A DNA stretch of 64,000 nucleotides, taken from the NCBI GenBank assembly GCA_963726665.1, contig CAVSDW010000011.1:62001-126000 (forward strand), read 5' to 3'. The DNA comes from RPQJ01 sp963726665. Its GTDB lineage: Bacteria > Pseudomonadota > Gammaproteobacteria > Steroidobacterales > Steroidobacteraceae. Shown one piece after another: positions 17,325-26,733 of the stretch (within the stretch, counting starts at the first letter, position 1; every line of letters starts with the position of its first letter). The translations under genes and the position numbers were made by a program. The notes under the pieces are model-generated. The model was given only the letters and a program-made list of their open reading frames with translations, searched no databases and was not told the origin of the DNA.

Positions 17325-17702
17325 TCAGTCGTCGCGCTTGAGGAGCGCTGCCAGGTCCGCGAAGGGCGCATGGGTTGCGCCGTCGGTCCGGTCCGAGCCG
17401 GGCGTCAGCGGACGCGTATCGAGCTGGCGCTGGTGCTCGTTGTCGTGGCAATAGAGGCAAAGCAGTTCCCAGTTGCTGCCGTCCAGCGGGTTATTGTCGT
17501 GGTTGTGGTCCTTGTGGTGGACCGTCAGTTCCTGGACGTTCGTGTGGTCGAATTCGCGCGCGCAGCGTCCGCAGATCCAGGGGTACAGCTTGAGTGCCCG
17601 CCCGCGGTAGCCCTGATCCCGCTCTTCGCGGGCCTTGCGGGCGTCGGCCACCACACGGTCGAGGCGCTCGTGATTCGGATTGACAGGCTTGCGGGTCGGC
17701 AT
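17325..17702 (-). CDS. yajD: HNH nuclease family protein YajD
   Basis: 125 aa, closely resembling E. coli YajD: LYPWICGRCAREFDH, then ELTVHHKDHNHDNNP, DGSNWELLCLYCHDNEH and a C-terminal PFADLAALL. The two CxxC pairs bind zinc and HH...N...H is the HNH signature. Biological role unknown. The predicted start ATG 17702 removes a spurious N-terminal extension. Confidence 0.9.
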   Translation of the reverse strand: MPTRKPVNPNHERLDRVVADARKAREERDQGYRGRALKLYPWICGRCAREFDHTNVQELTVHHKDHNHDNNPLDGSNWELLCLYCHDNEHQRQLDTRPLTPGSDRTDGATHAPFADLAALLKRDD

Positions 17703-17806
17703 GAGGCGGATTGTGAGCCTGATCGTGCAGGGCAGGGAAGAGCGGTTGCCGCCGGCAGCCACCGCGGTTACCGTGCAGGCACGGCCGATCGGCCCCGGAG
17801 AGTAAA

Positions 17807-18202
17807 ATGGCTGCGAAACGCAACACGACGACCCGGCGGGAGACGCGCGAGTCCGAACTGCCGCCGCTGACCGCGAAAGAACGACGCGAACTCGAGCGCC
17901 GCATCCGGGACGCGGACGACCCGCGCAGATTCCTGCTCGTGTCGGCGACGCTGCCGTGGTTCTCGCTTTACTACGAGATCCAGGAAGATGCCTGGTTGAT
18001 CGACGACCCGGCGCGGGCGACGCTCTTCAAGCGTCGCGCGGCTGCGCAGGCGATTCGAGACCTGCTGAAACCCAGCGTGTTCGTCGTGCCGTGCACGGTG
18101 GACGCGCGCGGAAAGCTGGTGCTGAGCTCGATCGCGGGTCGCAAGGTGGGGAAACTGCGCCTCGCCGTGCTGCCGGAGTGGCGCCGGAAGAAGAAAAAAT
18201 AG
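17807..18202 (+). CDS. Hypothetical basic protein
   Basis: 131 aa, Arg/Lys-rich at both ends (C-terminal EWRRKKKK). The middle has DDPRRFLLVSATLPWFSLYY and DLLKPSVFVVPCTVDARGKL. No domain recognised. ATG 17807 follows GGAGAG. Confidence 0.6.
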   Translation: MAAKRNTTTRRETRESELPPLTAKERRELERRIRDADDPRRFLLVSATLPWFSLYYEIQEDAWLIDDPARATLFKRRAAAQAIRDLLKPSVFVVPCTVDARGKLVLSSIAGRKVGKLRLAVLPEWRRKKKK

Positions 18203-18268
18203 TCCCCGCTGCGCAGCTCCAGGAACTCTGCGAAAATCAACACAATACCCCTGAGACCAGGAACCCCG

Positions 18269-18520
18269 ATGAACACTTACCTGAAGGCCCTCTGCCTGGC
18301 CATTTACCTGCTTGCCGTCATTGGCCAATTCGTCGTGTTGCCGTTCGGCGTCACGTCGGGGCTGCAAAAGGTCGCCGTCATCCTGCTGGCCGCACACGCG
18401 CTCGAATTGATTGTCGCCTTCAAGAGTGTCAAGAGGTATCAGGGCCCTCTGATTGACAGCATCGCGTTGACGCTGCTGTTCGGGCTCCTCCACTGGAAGC
18501 CGCTGTCCAAGGCGTCCTAG
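18269..18520 (+). CDS. Small membrane protein, DUF1145-like
   Basis: 83 aa with two to three hydrophobic helices (residues 5-30, 35-50, 62-75). The pattern VVLPFGV, then AHALELIVAF and a C-terminal LLFGLLHWKPL resembles the DUF1145/YhhL family. It lies just upstream of hemG in the same direction. Confidence 0.62.
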   Translation: MNTYLKALCLAIYLLAVIGQFVVLPFGVTSGLQKVAVILLAAHALELIVAFKSVKRYQGPLIDSIALTLLFGLLHWKPLSKAS

Positions 18521-18557
18521 CGCACGACGACAGGCAACTTGCGCAGGAGGAGAGTCC

Positions 18558-19118
18558 GTGAAATCGGTACTGGTGCTTTACTGCAGCCTGCGTGGGCACA
18601 CCGCACGCGTGGCCCGGCGCATCTGCGAATCCGTTGTCGCCGGGGGAGGCCGGGCCGAACTGATGGAGATCAGGGAGGCCATTCACGAAGGCGTGGAGTG
18701 GGGCCGCTACGACGTCGTGGTGCTTGGTGCGCCGGTGGTCTACGGCACGTACGACAAGGCGTTCCTGCAGTTCGTCCGCGACCACAAGTCCGAGCTGGAC
18801 GCGAAGCCGAACAGTTTCTTCAACCTGTCGGTGGTCGCACGCACGCCGGAGAAGGCCACGGTCGAAGGCAACCGCTACATGCAGAAATTCCTGCAGATCT
18901 CAGCCTGGAAACCGAAGGACCTCAAGGTCATCGCCGGCAAGGTGAACTACCCCGCGTGGCGCTGGTACGACGTGCTCATGATCCAGCTGATCATGAAGAT
19001 GACGCACGGCCCGACCGATCGCCGCACCGTCATCGACTATACGAACTGGGAGGACGTGGGCGCATACGGCCGCCACGTACTCGCGCTCGGGGGACCGCAG
19101 GCATCCGGGGCCGGTTGA
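18558..19118 (+). CDS. hemG: Menaquinone-dependent protoporphyrinogen oxidase HemG-like flavodoxin
   Basis: 186 aa, flavodoxin fold binding FMN; in E. coli HemG oxidises protoporphyrinogen IX with quinone. Motifs: LVLYCSLRGHTARVA (phosphate-binding loop), VVLGAPVVYGTYDKAF, FFNLSVVARTPEKATVEGN (the HemG-specific insert) and YPAWRWYDVLMIQLIMKM, all positionally matching HemG. GTG-less ATG start with GGAGGAGAG. Confidence 0.9.
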   Translation: MKSVLVLYCSLRGHTARVARRICESVVAGGGRAELMEIREAIHEGVEWGRYDVVVLGAPVVYGTYDKAFLQFVRDHKSELDAKPNSFFNLSVVARTPEKATVEGNRYMQKFLQISAWKPKDLKVIAGKVNYPAWRWYDVLMIQLIMKMTHGPTDRRTVIDYTNWEDVGAYGRHVLALGGPQASGAG

Positions 19119-19283
19119 GCGGAGAAGCGTGAACCAACCCGGGGTCTCGTGGTCAAATACGGCAACTTTGGCCTGTCTCACCGGCTTCTGCGGGCATTCG
19201 GCGTCGCGCCAGCCCTGTGGGTTCGATGAGTGCCTGCCGGGTTGCACCAGGCTCAACCAGCCATCACACACGGAGACTATCGG

Positions 19284-19739
19284 ATGAACACTTTCAGAAA
19301 AGCCCTCAGCGTAGCTGCTCTTGCGGGGGCGTTCCTCGTCGGCGGCGCCGCCATGGCGGCGGACCCGGACTGGCAGAAGTACGACGGCACCGTCAGCATC
19401 GATGCGACCCAGTTCGCGTTGGTCTTCGGCGGCAGCAGCGGCGGCGGTAAGCTCGCTTACCAGGGCAAGACCTATGATTTCAAGCTCTCGGGATTGACGG
19501 CCGGCATCAATGTCGGCGGGAGCAAGGTCGAGGGCAACGGCTTCGTCTACGATCTCAAGGACGTTTCCAAGTTCCCGGGTACCTACACGGCTTACAGCGC
19601 CGGCGGTGCTGCCGCGGCCGGTGCCGGCACGGTGTACCTGAAGAACGAGAACGGCGTGATCATGAAGCTCGGCACGACCTCCAAGGGCCTGGCTCTTAAC
19701 CTGGGCTCGGCCTCGGGCGTCAAGATCACGATGAAGTGA
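19284..19739 (+). CDS. Secreted hypothetical protein (DUF1134/EipA-like fold suggested)
   Basis: 151 aa with a clear signal peptide cleaved after VGGAAMAA. The mature part is glycine-rich beta strand: LVFGGSSGGGKLAYQGKTYD, LSGLTAGINVGGSKVEGNG, VYDLKDVSKFPGTY, KNENGVIMKLGTT. This resembles small envelope proteins annotated near DUF1134. Probably periplasmic or envelope-associated; role unknown. A strong terminator follows. Confidence 0.72.
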   Translation: MNTFRKALSVAALAGAFLVGGAAMAADPDWQKYDGTVSIDATQFALVFGGSSGGGKLAYQGKTYDFKLSGLTAGINVGGSKVEGNGFVYDLKDVSKFPGTYTAYSAGGAAAAGAGTVYLKNENGVIMKLGTTSKGLALNLGSASGVKITMK

Positions 19740-19811
19740 CCAGCCGGTAGGCATGGGTCCTGGCGGCGAAACTCCCTCGCGATGCCGTCAAGGCTCCGTG
19801 TCTTCCAGGAG

Positions 19812-19838
19812 AGCGCCCCCACGAGGGGGCGCTTTTTC
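19812..19838 (+). terminator. Intrinsic terminator
   Basis: Stem AGCGCCCCC with the loop ACGA and arm GGGGGCGCT is followed by TTTTC, 70 bp after the secreted-protein stop. Confidence 0.85.
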
Positions 19839-19927
19839 TCGTTGATAGCGCACACAGCCTGCGGAGAACAGTAGCGGACCATGGCGGCGGGACGGCGGGT
19901 GCTGGTAGCAGGGCCCATGGTTCGTGA

Positions 19928-20650
19928 ATGAATCAGGATGACATGGCAAGACCATCGAAAGCGCTGCCGATGATCGTTGCCGCCCTCGCAGGGGCTGCGG
20001 CAGTCTGGTATGCCTACCCCAGGCTCGCCGCGCTCGCGCCGTGGTCGAAGACGGCGGGCAAAGTGCACTCGGGACTCGGCAGCGAGATCCTCGTGATGCG
20101 GACCAAGGGCGGGTTGCTCGAGGTCTCGACGGTTCGCTCGAGCGAACAGTTCGACAAGAAGTTCGTTTACACGGTCTTTGGCGTCAAGGTCGGCGAAACG
20201 GTGCCGCATATCCGCGTGCCGGCGGTTTATCGGTATCACATCGAACTTGCGCCGGAGTGGAAGATCATCCGGACCGGTACGGTATTCACGGTCGTGACGC
20301 CGCCCGTGAAACCCAGCCTCCCGGTGGCGCTGGACCTGGCCCACATGCAGAAGGACGTGGGCGGCACCTGGATCCTGATCCCGTTCAACGAGCGCGACGA
20401 CCTGAACGCGCTCGAGCGGGAGATCACCGCGACGCTGGCAGCGAAGGCGAGCAGCCCTGCCTACCTGCAGCTGCAGCGCGAGGACGCGCGCAAGACCGTC
20501 ACCGAGTTCGTGCGAAAGTGGCTGATAACGCAGGCACAGTGGCAGTCGGAGTCGCAGTCGAACATCCGGGTCCTGTTCGCGGATGAGCCGATCGGGTCTT
20601 TTGGTCCGCAGGCGTTTCCGCAGTTGGCGCCAGCAGCGGGGCAGGGATGA
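19928..20650 (+). CDS. Single-span membrane protein of unknown function
   Basis: 240 aa (235 aa if ATG 19943, preceded by AGGA, is used). One N-terminal transmembrane helix (MIVAALAGAAAVWYAYP) precedes a periplasmic region with LVMRTKGGLLEVSTV, KVGETVPHIRVPAVYRYHI and TGTVFTVVTPPVKPSLP. The layout resembles DUF4230-type proteins, but the family call is weak. Confidence 0.65.
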   Translation: MNQDDMARPSKALPMIVAALAGAAAVWYAYPRLAALAPWSKTAGKVHSGLGSEILVMRTKGGLLEVSTVRSSEQFDKKFVYTVFGVKVGETVPHIRVPAVYRYHIELAPEWKIIRTGTVFTVVTPPVKPSLPVALDLAHMQKDVGGTWILIPFNERDDLNALEREITATLAAKASSPAYLQLQREDARKTVTEFVRKWLITQAQWQSESQSNIRVLFADEPIGSFGPQAFPQLAPAAGQG

Positions 20651-20692
20651 AGGGGCGCGGATTCGGTATCGATTTCCGCGCCGGATGACACC

Positions 20693-21199
20693 TCAGGGTT
20701 TCCAATCCTTGTGCGCGACGTAGGCGGGTCGCGCTTCATTCTTGCGTGATGTCGCCAGTTCCGCGAGCCACTGGAACCACTCGGCCCATGAAGGCTGGGA
20801 TTGCTCTTCCCGCAAGGTAGCAATCCATGCATCCAGTTTTCGCCAGAGCATGGCCACCATGCCGCCCGCCAGCTCCTCCACGATGTCGTAGTCGGCGATT
20901 CGACGGAACACCATCAGTCCCATCGTCTCGAAGGACGTATTGACGATGATGGCGGCGCGTTCGTACTCCGGGCCGCGCTGCCTGAGTTCGTCCGCCGGGC
21001 AGTGGTCAGGCAGGGATCGAACGAGTGTCACCGCGTCGGCGAGGTCGGCGCTGTAGAAGGTGCGCATCAGTTCGGCGGCAATGACATCCCGCCGCTGCTT
21101 CCGATACTCGGTCAATTGGACGAGCCCGAACCCGATCCCACCGACGACGCTCAGTGCGCCGAGGATGTTGGCGTAGTCGGCAAATTGCTGCAGTGTCAC
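20693..21199 (-). CDS. Hypothetical membrane-anchored protein (DUF4760-like)
   Basis: 168 aa. An N-terminal helix (LGALSVVGGIGFGLVQL) is followed directly by a soluble helical part, EYRKQRRDVIAAELMRTFYS, with VNTSFETMGLMVFRRIADYD and MLWRKLDAWIATLR. This organisation is common to the DUF4760 group. Substrate or partner unknown. Confidence 0.6.
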   Translation of the reverse strand: MTLQQFADYANILGALSVVGGIGFGLVQLTEYRKQRRDVIAAELMRTFYSADLADAVTLVRSLPDHCPADELRQRGPEYERAAIIVNTSFETMGLMVFRRIADYDIVEELAGGMVAMLWRKLDAWIATLREEQSQPSWAEWFQWLAELATSRKNEARPAYVAHKDWKP

Positions 21200-21384
21200 G
21201 GTTTGCCCTCGACCGCCCCGGTCATACGGGACTGCTCAGCCAAGACTAACCGAACCCGTGTCCGCCCGGTATAGACGGACCCTGGGGGTAGCCGGAGGCA
21301 TCAGGCGCGAAGGCCAGATGCAACAGGATTGGGGGGATTTGCGGACCTGCGGTTCGGCTACACTCGACACAGCAGGGAGATGGC

Positions 21385-21501
21385 GTGAGCACGTTGATTC
21401 CGATCTCGATCCTGGACCTGGTGCCAGTCACGGAGGGCCGTGACGCGCGCCGGGTCTTCGAACTGGCGGCCGCCGTTCAACGAGAGAAGGCATGCCGGTA
21501 A
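21385..21501 (+). pseudogene. N-terminal remnant of an LLM-class flavin-dependent oxidoreductase
   Basis: GTG 21385, preceded by GGGAGATGGC, opens 38 codons reading MSTLIPISILDLVPVTEG, then DARRVFELAA. This is the characteristic beginning of bacterial luciferase-like monooxygenases. The frame then ends abruptly, overlapping the terC start by ten bases. The rest of a roughly 330-residue protein is missing, so this looks like a deletion scar that left promoter, ribosome-binding site and start in front of terC. Confidence 0.55.
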
Positions 21502-22670
21502 GTCCGCTGGTCTGGAAACTCACGATCGGGTTGATCGTGGTGCTGCTGCTGGTCGACTATTTCTTCCACGTCCGAAAGGCCCACGTACCGACACTCAAGG
21601 AATCCGGCCTCTGGTCAGCGGTGTACATCGGGGTCGCGCTGCTGTTCGGCGTCGCGGTCCTGGTCTTCGGCGGTGCGGAACTCGGTGCGCAGTACTTTGC
21701 CGGCTATGTGACGGAGAAAGCCCTCTCCGTCGACAATGTGTTCGTTTTCCTGTTCATCCTGTCCCGCTTCAAGGTGCCGCGGCAGGACCAGCAGAAGGCG
21801 CTGCTGTTCGGGATCGTGGTGTCCCTGATCGTTCGCACCGCGGTCATTCTGGTGGGAGCCGTGCTGATCAGCCGCTTTTCGTGGGTGTTCTACCTGTTCG
21901 GGCTGCTGCTGCTCGTGACGGCCGGCCACCTGCTCAAGCCGGAGTCGACCGACGAGGACAAGCCGGACGACCTCGTCGTCCGGATGGCCCGCAAGCTGTT
22001 CCAGACCACCGACTACTACGACGGCGACAGGTTGTTGACCACCCGCGACGGAGCGCGCACGTTCACGCCGATGCTGCCGGTGATCGTCTCCCTCGGCGGT
22101 ACCGACCTCCTGTTCGCGATGGATTCCATCCCGGCCATTTTCGGCCTGACCCAGAACCTGTTCATCGTGTTCACCGCGACCGCGTTCTCGCTGCTGGGGC
22201 TACGCCAGCTGTTCTTCCTGATCGACGGACTGCTGGAGCGCCTGCTGTACCTGGGGTATGGTCTCGCGGTGATCCTCGCCTTCATCGGCGTGAAGCTGAT
22301 CCTGCACGCACTGAACGCGAACACGCTGCCGTTCATCAACGGTGGCGCTCCGGTGAGGGTGGCCGAGATCACCACCGTGCAGTCGCTGGGCGTGATCGTG
22401 ACGATCCTGGTGGTGACGATCTATGCTTCCCTGAGGAGCCCCAAGGGGAAGGCGAAGACGGCGTTCGCGGCGTTGCGCAGGCATGCTACGGATTACCTGG
22501 AACTCGGTGACCGCGCGGACCCCGGCGAGCGGGAGAGGGTCTACGCACGCCTGGTCGCGGCGGAGCGCCAGGTCGCGAGCCTCGATCGGAAATTCGAGGC
22601 CCTCGTCCGGCAGCCAGTGCAACTCAGGGCGCAAGTCGAGCAGGTTCACCGCCACCACTCCATTCGTTGA
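21492..22670 (+). CDS. TerC-family membrane protein
   Basis: 392 aa, about eight membrane spans. Conserved TerC signatures are present: TEKALSVDNVFVFLFI, FLFALLFG-type positions replaced by KVPRQDQQKALLFGI, and SLGGTDLLFAMDSIPAIFGL with acidic residues inside the membrane. Members are linked to tellurite resistance and manganese export. A C-terminal cytoplasmic helix (after residue 325) is longer than usual. The start overlaps a gene remnant, whose expression signals it may use. No yybP-ykoY riboswitch was seen upstream. Confidence 0.88.
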   Translation: MPVSPLVWKLTIGLIVVLLLVDYFFHVRKAHVPTLKESGLWSAVYIGVALLFGVAVLVFGGAELGAQYFAGYVTEKALSVDNVFVFLFILSRFKVPRQDQQKALLFGIVVSLIVRTAVILVGAVLISRFSWVFYLFGLLLLVTAGHLLKPESTDEDKPDDLVVRMARKLFQTTDYYDGDRLLTTRDGARTFTPMLPVIVSLGGTDLLFAMDSIPAIFGLTQNLFIVFTATAFSLLGLRQLFFLIDGLLERLLYLGYGLAVILAFIGVKLILHALNANTLPFINGGAPVRVAEITTVQSLGVIVTILVVTIYASLRSPKGKAKTAFAALRRHATDYLELGDRADPGERERVYARLVAAERQVASLDRKFEALVRQPVQLRAQVEQVHRHHSIR

Positions 22671-22690
22671 CGCAGGAAACAGAGGTTGAA

Positions 22691-23873
22691 ATGAGCGATA
22701 TCGAGAAATTTCGCGCCGACACACGCGCGTGGCTCGAGACAAACTGCCCTGAGGAAATGCGACGTCCGGTCGTGACGGACGCTGACATGTGCTGGGGAGG
22801 CCGGAACCCGCGGTTCCAGTCCGAGGCACAACGAGTGTGGCTCGAGCGCATGGCAGCGCGGGGCTGGACGGTGCCGGCGTGGCCCAGGGCCTATGGCGGA
22901 GGTGGACTCGGCAAGGAAGAGGCAGCCGTGCTCAAGCAGGAAATGACTGCGCTCGGCTGCCGGCTGCCGCTTTACAGTTTCGGCATCTGGATGCTCGGGA
23001 CCCGTATTGCTCAAGTACGGTTCCGAAGAACAGCGGCTCGAGCACCTGCCGAAGATCGCCCGCGGGGAGATCCGCTGGTGCCAGGGCTATTCCGAGCCGA
23101 ATGCAGGCTCCGACCTGGCGTCGCTCGCGACGCGGGCCGAGCTCGTGGATGACCATTTCATCGTAAATGGCCAGAAGGTGTGGACCTCGTACGCCGACGA
23201 GGCGGACTGGATCTTCTGCCTGGTGCGCACCGACAGCGCCAGGAAACAGGCCGGAATCAGCTTCTTGCTGTTCGACATGCGCACACCCGGTGTTACGACT
23301 CGACCCACCCTGCTGATTTCCGGGAAATCGCCGTTCTGCGAGACATTCTTCGACGACGTGAAGGTGCCGGCCCGCAACCTCGTCGGTGAGTTGCATGGTG
23401 GATGGTCGATTGCCAAGTACCTCTTGTCGCACGAACGCGAGATGATCAGCGGCATCGGCAGCGCCTCGGCGGAAAAGTCGGCGGGGCAACTCGCCGTTGA
23501 GTCCGTTGGTGTCGATGCGCACGGTCGCCTGCTGGACTTGAGCCTGCGGAGCCAGATCGCCAGCTTCGAGGTCGATGAAGCCGCGTTCGCCGCGTGGCTG
23601 CAGATGACCGGCGACCGGGCGCGCCGCGGCGAGGGGCACCCGGCCGTCGCCTCGGCCCTCAAGTTCTACGGCGCCGAACTCAACAAGCGACGATGGGAAC
23701 TGCTGGCGAGCACTGGCGGTGCGGACGCCCTGGAGTGGGAAGGGTCCCGGTCGAAGGACGGCGAGGTCGCACGAACCTGGCTGCGCACCAAGGGCAACTC
23801 GATCGAAGGCGGCACCAGCGAAGTGCAGCTCAACGTCGTGGCCAAGCACATTCTCGGCCTCCCGGGCGCCTGA
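22691..23873 (+). CDS. Acyl-CoA dehydrogenase (single-base frameshift)
   Basis: About 393 aa when read across an extra G at 22997-22999 (GGG instead of GG); corrected reading GIWMLGPVLLKYGSEEQRLE. Motifs: CQGYSEPNAGSDLASL, NGQKVWTSYADEADW, and C-terminal SIEGGTSEVQLNVVAKHILG. It has glycine where medium-chain enzymes have the catalytic glutamate, with Glu one residue before. The next gene, 12 bp away, encodes a second family member lacking that motif, so a heteromeric enzyme of the kind known for steroid side-chain oxidation is possible. Confidence 0.8.
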
Positions 23874-23885
23874 CGGAGACAACAC

Positions 23886-25010
23886 ATGACACTGGTTCTG
23901 AGTGACGAGCAGCGCATGCTGAACGAAAGCGTGCAGTCATTCCTCGAGGATTGCGCGCCTGTGGCCCACCTGCGGAAGCTCCGCGATGAGCGCGACGCCA
24001 CCGGGTTCAGCCGCGCTCTCTGGCGGGACTTCGCCGGCCAGGGCTACAGCGGAGTGATGGTGCCGGAAACCCACGGTGGCCTGGGCCTCGGCGTGGTGGA
24101 GGCGGGCGTGATCAGCGAGCGGCTGGGCCACACGCTGACACCGACGCCGTTCCTGTCGACGGCGGTGTTGGCTGCCTGGGTGATTTCGCGGGCCGGTTCC
24201 GCGGCACAGCAGGAACGCCTGTTGCCACGCATCGCGGCGGCCGAGACCGTCGTGGCAGTGGCAGTGGACGAATGCAGCAAGCACCGGCCTGCCGCGATCG
24301 CCACCCGGGCCACACGCGACGGCACGGGCTTTGTGCTCAATGGCAGCAAGGGTTTCGTCCTGGACGGGCACGTGGCCGACACGCTGGTCGTTGCGGCCAG
24401 CACCGGTCCGGACGCGGTGACCCTGTTCCTGGTGGAAGCGGGTGCCGCCGGTGTCGAGATCGAGCGGACCGTCATGGTCGACGCCCACAACGCGGCACGG
24501 GTGAGTCTCAATGGCGTGCGCGTTGGCGCCGAGGCCGTCCTCGGCGACACTGACGGCGGTGGCGCGCTGCTCGAGCAGCTGCTCGACGTCGGGCGGGCGG
24601 TCGTGGCAGCGCAGCTGCTGGGTGTGGCCGACGAAGTGTTCGACCGGACCGTCGCATATCTCAAGGAACGCAAGCAGTTCAATCGGCCGATCGGCGAGTT
24701 CCAGGCCCTGCAGCACCGGGCCGCACAACTGTACTGCGATCTCGAGTTGACGCGCGCGATCGTGCGGAAGGCGCTGCAGGCCGTCCAGGACGATGCGACA
24801 AAGGCGCGGGTACTGGTCTCGCAGGCCAAGTCACGCGCGTGCACGACCGCAAACCGTGCCGTCCAGGAAGGTGTGCAGATGCACGGGGGAATCGGCATGA
24901 CCGACGACCTGGAAATCGGTTTGTTCATGAAGCGTGCCCGGGTGCTGCAGGAATTATTCGGCGACGCCGGGTTCCACGCAGATCGGATCGCCACGCTGGG
25001 CGGATATTAG
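23886..25010 (+). CDS. Acyl-CoA dehydrogenase, second subunit-like
   Basis: 374 aa. The N-terminal helical domain opens LVLSDEQRMLNESVQSFLED. The middle domain is degenerate: FVLNGSKGFVLDGHVADTLV replaces the usual W-I-T-N motif. The C-terminus has KERKQFNRPIGEFQALQHRA and QMHGGIGMTDDLEIGLFMKR. It lacks the E-G-T flavin/catalytic segment at the end. Coupled to the previous gene with GGAGAC before ATG 23886. Confidence 0.85.
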   Translation: MTLVLSDEQRMLNESVQSFLEDCAPVAHLRKLRDERDATGFSRALWRDFAGQGYSGVMVPETHGGLGLGVVEAGVISERLGHTLTPTPFLSTAVLAAWVISRAGSAAQQERLLPRIAAAETVVAVAVDECSKHRPAAIATRATRDGTGFVLNGSKGFVLDGHVADTLVVAASTGPDAVTLFLVEAGAAGVEIERTVMVDAHNAARVSLNGVRVGAEAVLGDTDGGGALLEQLLDVGRAVVAAQLLGVADEVFDRTVAYLKERKQFNRPIGEFQALQHRAAQLYCDLELTRAIVRKALQAVQDDATKARVLVSQAKSRACTTANRAVQEGVQMHGGIGMTDDLEIGLFMKRARVLQELFGDAGFHADRIATLGGY

Positions 25011-25053
25011 GCGGGAAGGGGCCGCAGCGAAGTCACGCGCGGTTCGGGCGGGT

Positions 25054-26733
25054 TCAGGCCCACAGGACCGGCCCTTTCGCCGCAAACCAGCCCTCGACCT
25101 GCGGTGCGAGCGCAGCCTCGATGCGGCTGCGCTTGATCTTCATCGTTGGCGTCAGCAGGCCGTTCTCGATTGACCACGGCTCACGTGCCACCACCAGCAT
25201 GCGCAGGCGCTCGTGTGAGGCCAGGCTGGCGTTGACCTCGGCGAGCAGCTCTGACAGTTCGGCCTCGACCCTGGCACGCACGTCTGCGTCGGCCGTGCGC
25301 GGACGAAGGGACTCGTCCAGCACCACGACCGCGTAGGCCGCGGGCTGGCCGACGCCCGTGACGATCGACAGCTCGATCATCGGGTGTGCGTTGAGCCGGT
25401 TCTCGATGGGTGCCGGCACCACGTGCTTGCCCTTGGCTGTCTTGAAGAGCTCTGTCTTGCGGCCGGTCAGCTTGAGCCGTCCCTCGGCGTCGTACTCGCC
25501 GAGATCGCCGGTATGAACGAAGCCGTCGGTGGTGAAGGCTTCGGCGTCGAGGTCAGGCCGCTTGTAGTAGCCCATCATGGTGCCGGGCGACTTGACGAGG
25601 ATCTCGCCGTCCTCGGCCACGCGGACCTGTACGCCATCGTACGGCTGGCCAACGTAACCAGGCCGGTCTTCGCCTGGACGCGTGCCGTGCGAGTAGGCGA
25701 AGTCTTCGGTCATCGCATAACCCTCGAGCAGGTTCAGGCCCAGCTTGCGGTACCAGACCAGCAGGTCCGTCGGCAGCGGTGCCGAACCACTTCCGGCGAC
25801 CACCACGTGTTCCAGCCCGAGGCCGGCGAGAACCTTCTTGCCGACCGCCGCCGCCATCGTCGGGTTTTCCAGCATCGCGTCGAGCTGGGCGGCCGGCATC
25901 TGCGCGAACACCGCCTGCTGGAACTTGGTCCACAGCCGCGGCACTGAAATAAAGTGGGTCGGCCTGGCGCGGCGCATGTCGTCCAGGAAGGTGGCCAGCG
26001 ACTCGGAGAAAAACACCTGCGCGGTGCCGCGCATCAACGAGAAACATTCGACCCAGGCGCGTTCGTAGCAGTGCGACAGCGGCAGGTAAGACAGCATGCG
26101 CACCGGCATGTCGGGACCGTCGCGCTCGACCTGTCGCTTGACGATGTGGTCGGTTGCGGCGGTGATGCTGCCGAAGCTCTGCATCACGCCCTTGGGCTGG
26201 CCGGTCGAGCCCGAGGTGTAGAGCAACAGACCCAGTTCGTCGGCGCTGCGTTGTGGCCGGCCGGGCATCGGCGGCGTGTGCGCGACAATGGCGTCCCATG
26301 TTTCGAAGCCGGTCTCGGGTGCCAGCGGCAGCGCGATGCAAGGCAGCCCGGCGGGCACCGCGCGGCGCTGGTCTTCCCAAGTGTCGAGTTTGCCGACGAA
26401 CAACAGGCTGGCCTCGCAGTGCTCGAGCACGAAGCGGATGTTGTCGGCCGTCTCGGTGGGAAAAATTGCCACCGTCACGTGACCGGCCATCCACACCGCC
26501 AGATCGACCATGAAGAAATGCGCGCTGTTCTTGGCCAGCATCGCGATCCGCGATCCCGGCGGCAGCCCCAGGCCCCTGAGATGCGCGGCCATGCGGCGCG
26601 AGGAGTCGAGTACCTGGCCCCACGTGTAGTCGGCCACCTGGCCGCCGCCCAGCGGCTGGGTCAGGAACACCCGGTCGGGGTGCGCCGCTTCGTGATCGTA
26701 CACGTGGTCCAGGATCAGCTTTTCTTCGCTCAT
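25054..26733 (-). CDS. Long-chain acyl-CoA synthetase (AMP-binding)
   Basis: 559 aa, intact paralogue of the frameshifted ligase at 3797-5477. Adenylation motifs: LLLYTSGSTGQPKGVMQSFG, LLEGYAMTEDF, FVHTGDLGEYDAEGRLKL and TGRKTELFKTAKGKHVVPAP. Faces the acyl-CoA dehydrogenase pair tail to tail; it may supply its substrate. The family includes long-chain, bile-acid and other lipid ligases, so chain specificity is open. Confidence 0.88.
   Translation of the reverse strand: MSEEKLILDHVYDHEAAHPDRVFLTQPLGGGQVADYTWGQVLDSSRRMAAHLRGLGLPPGSRIAMLAKNSAHFFMVDLAVWMAGHVTVAIFPTETADNIRFVLEHCEASLLFVGKLDTWEDQRRAVPAGLPCIALPLAPETGFETWDAIVAHTPPMPGRPQRSADELGLLLYTSGSTGQPKGVMQSFGSITAATDHIVKRQVERDGPDMPVRMLSYLPLSHCYERAWVECFSLMRGTAQVFFSESLATFLDDMRRARPTHFISVPRLWTKFQQAVFAQMPAAQLDAMLENPTMAAAVGKKVLAGLGLEHVVVAGSGSAPLPTDLLVWYRKLGLNLLEGYAMTEDFAYSHGTRPGEDRPGYVGQPYDGVQVRVAEDGEILVKSPGTMMGYYKRPDLDAEAFTTDGFVHTGDLGEYDAEGRLKLTGRKTELFKTAKGKHVVPAPIENRLNAHPMIELSIVTGVGQPAAYAVVVLDESLRPRTADADVRARVEAELSELLAEVNASLASHERLRMLVVAREPWSIENGLLTPTMKIKRSRIEAALAPQVEGWFAAKGPVLWA

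Noticed and set aside
21200..21491. Possible yybP-ykoY manganese riboswitch before terC
   Set aside because: The expected paired conserved loops were not found; the space holds a monooxygenase remnant instead.
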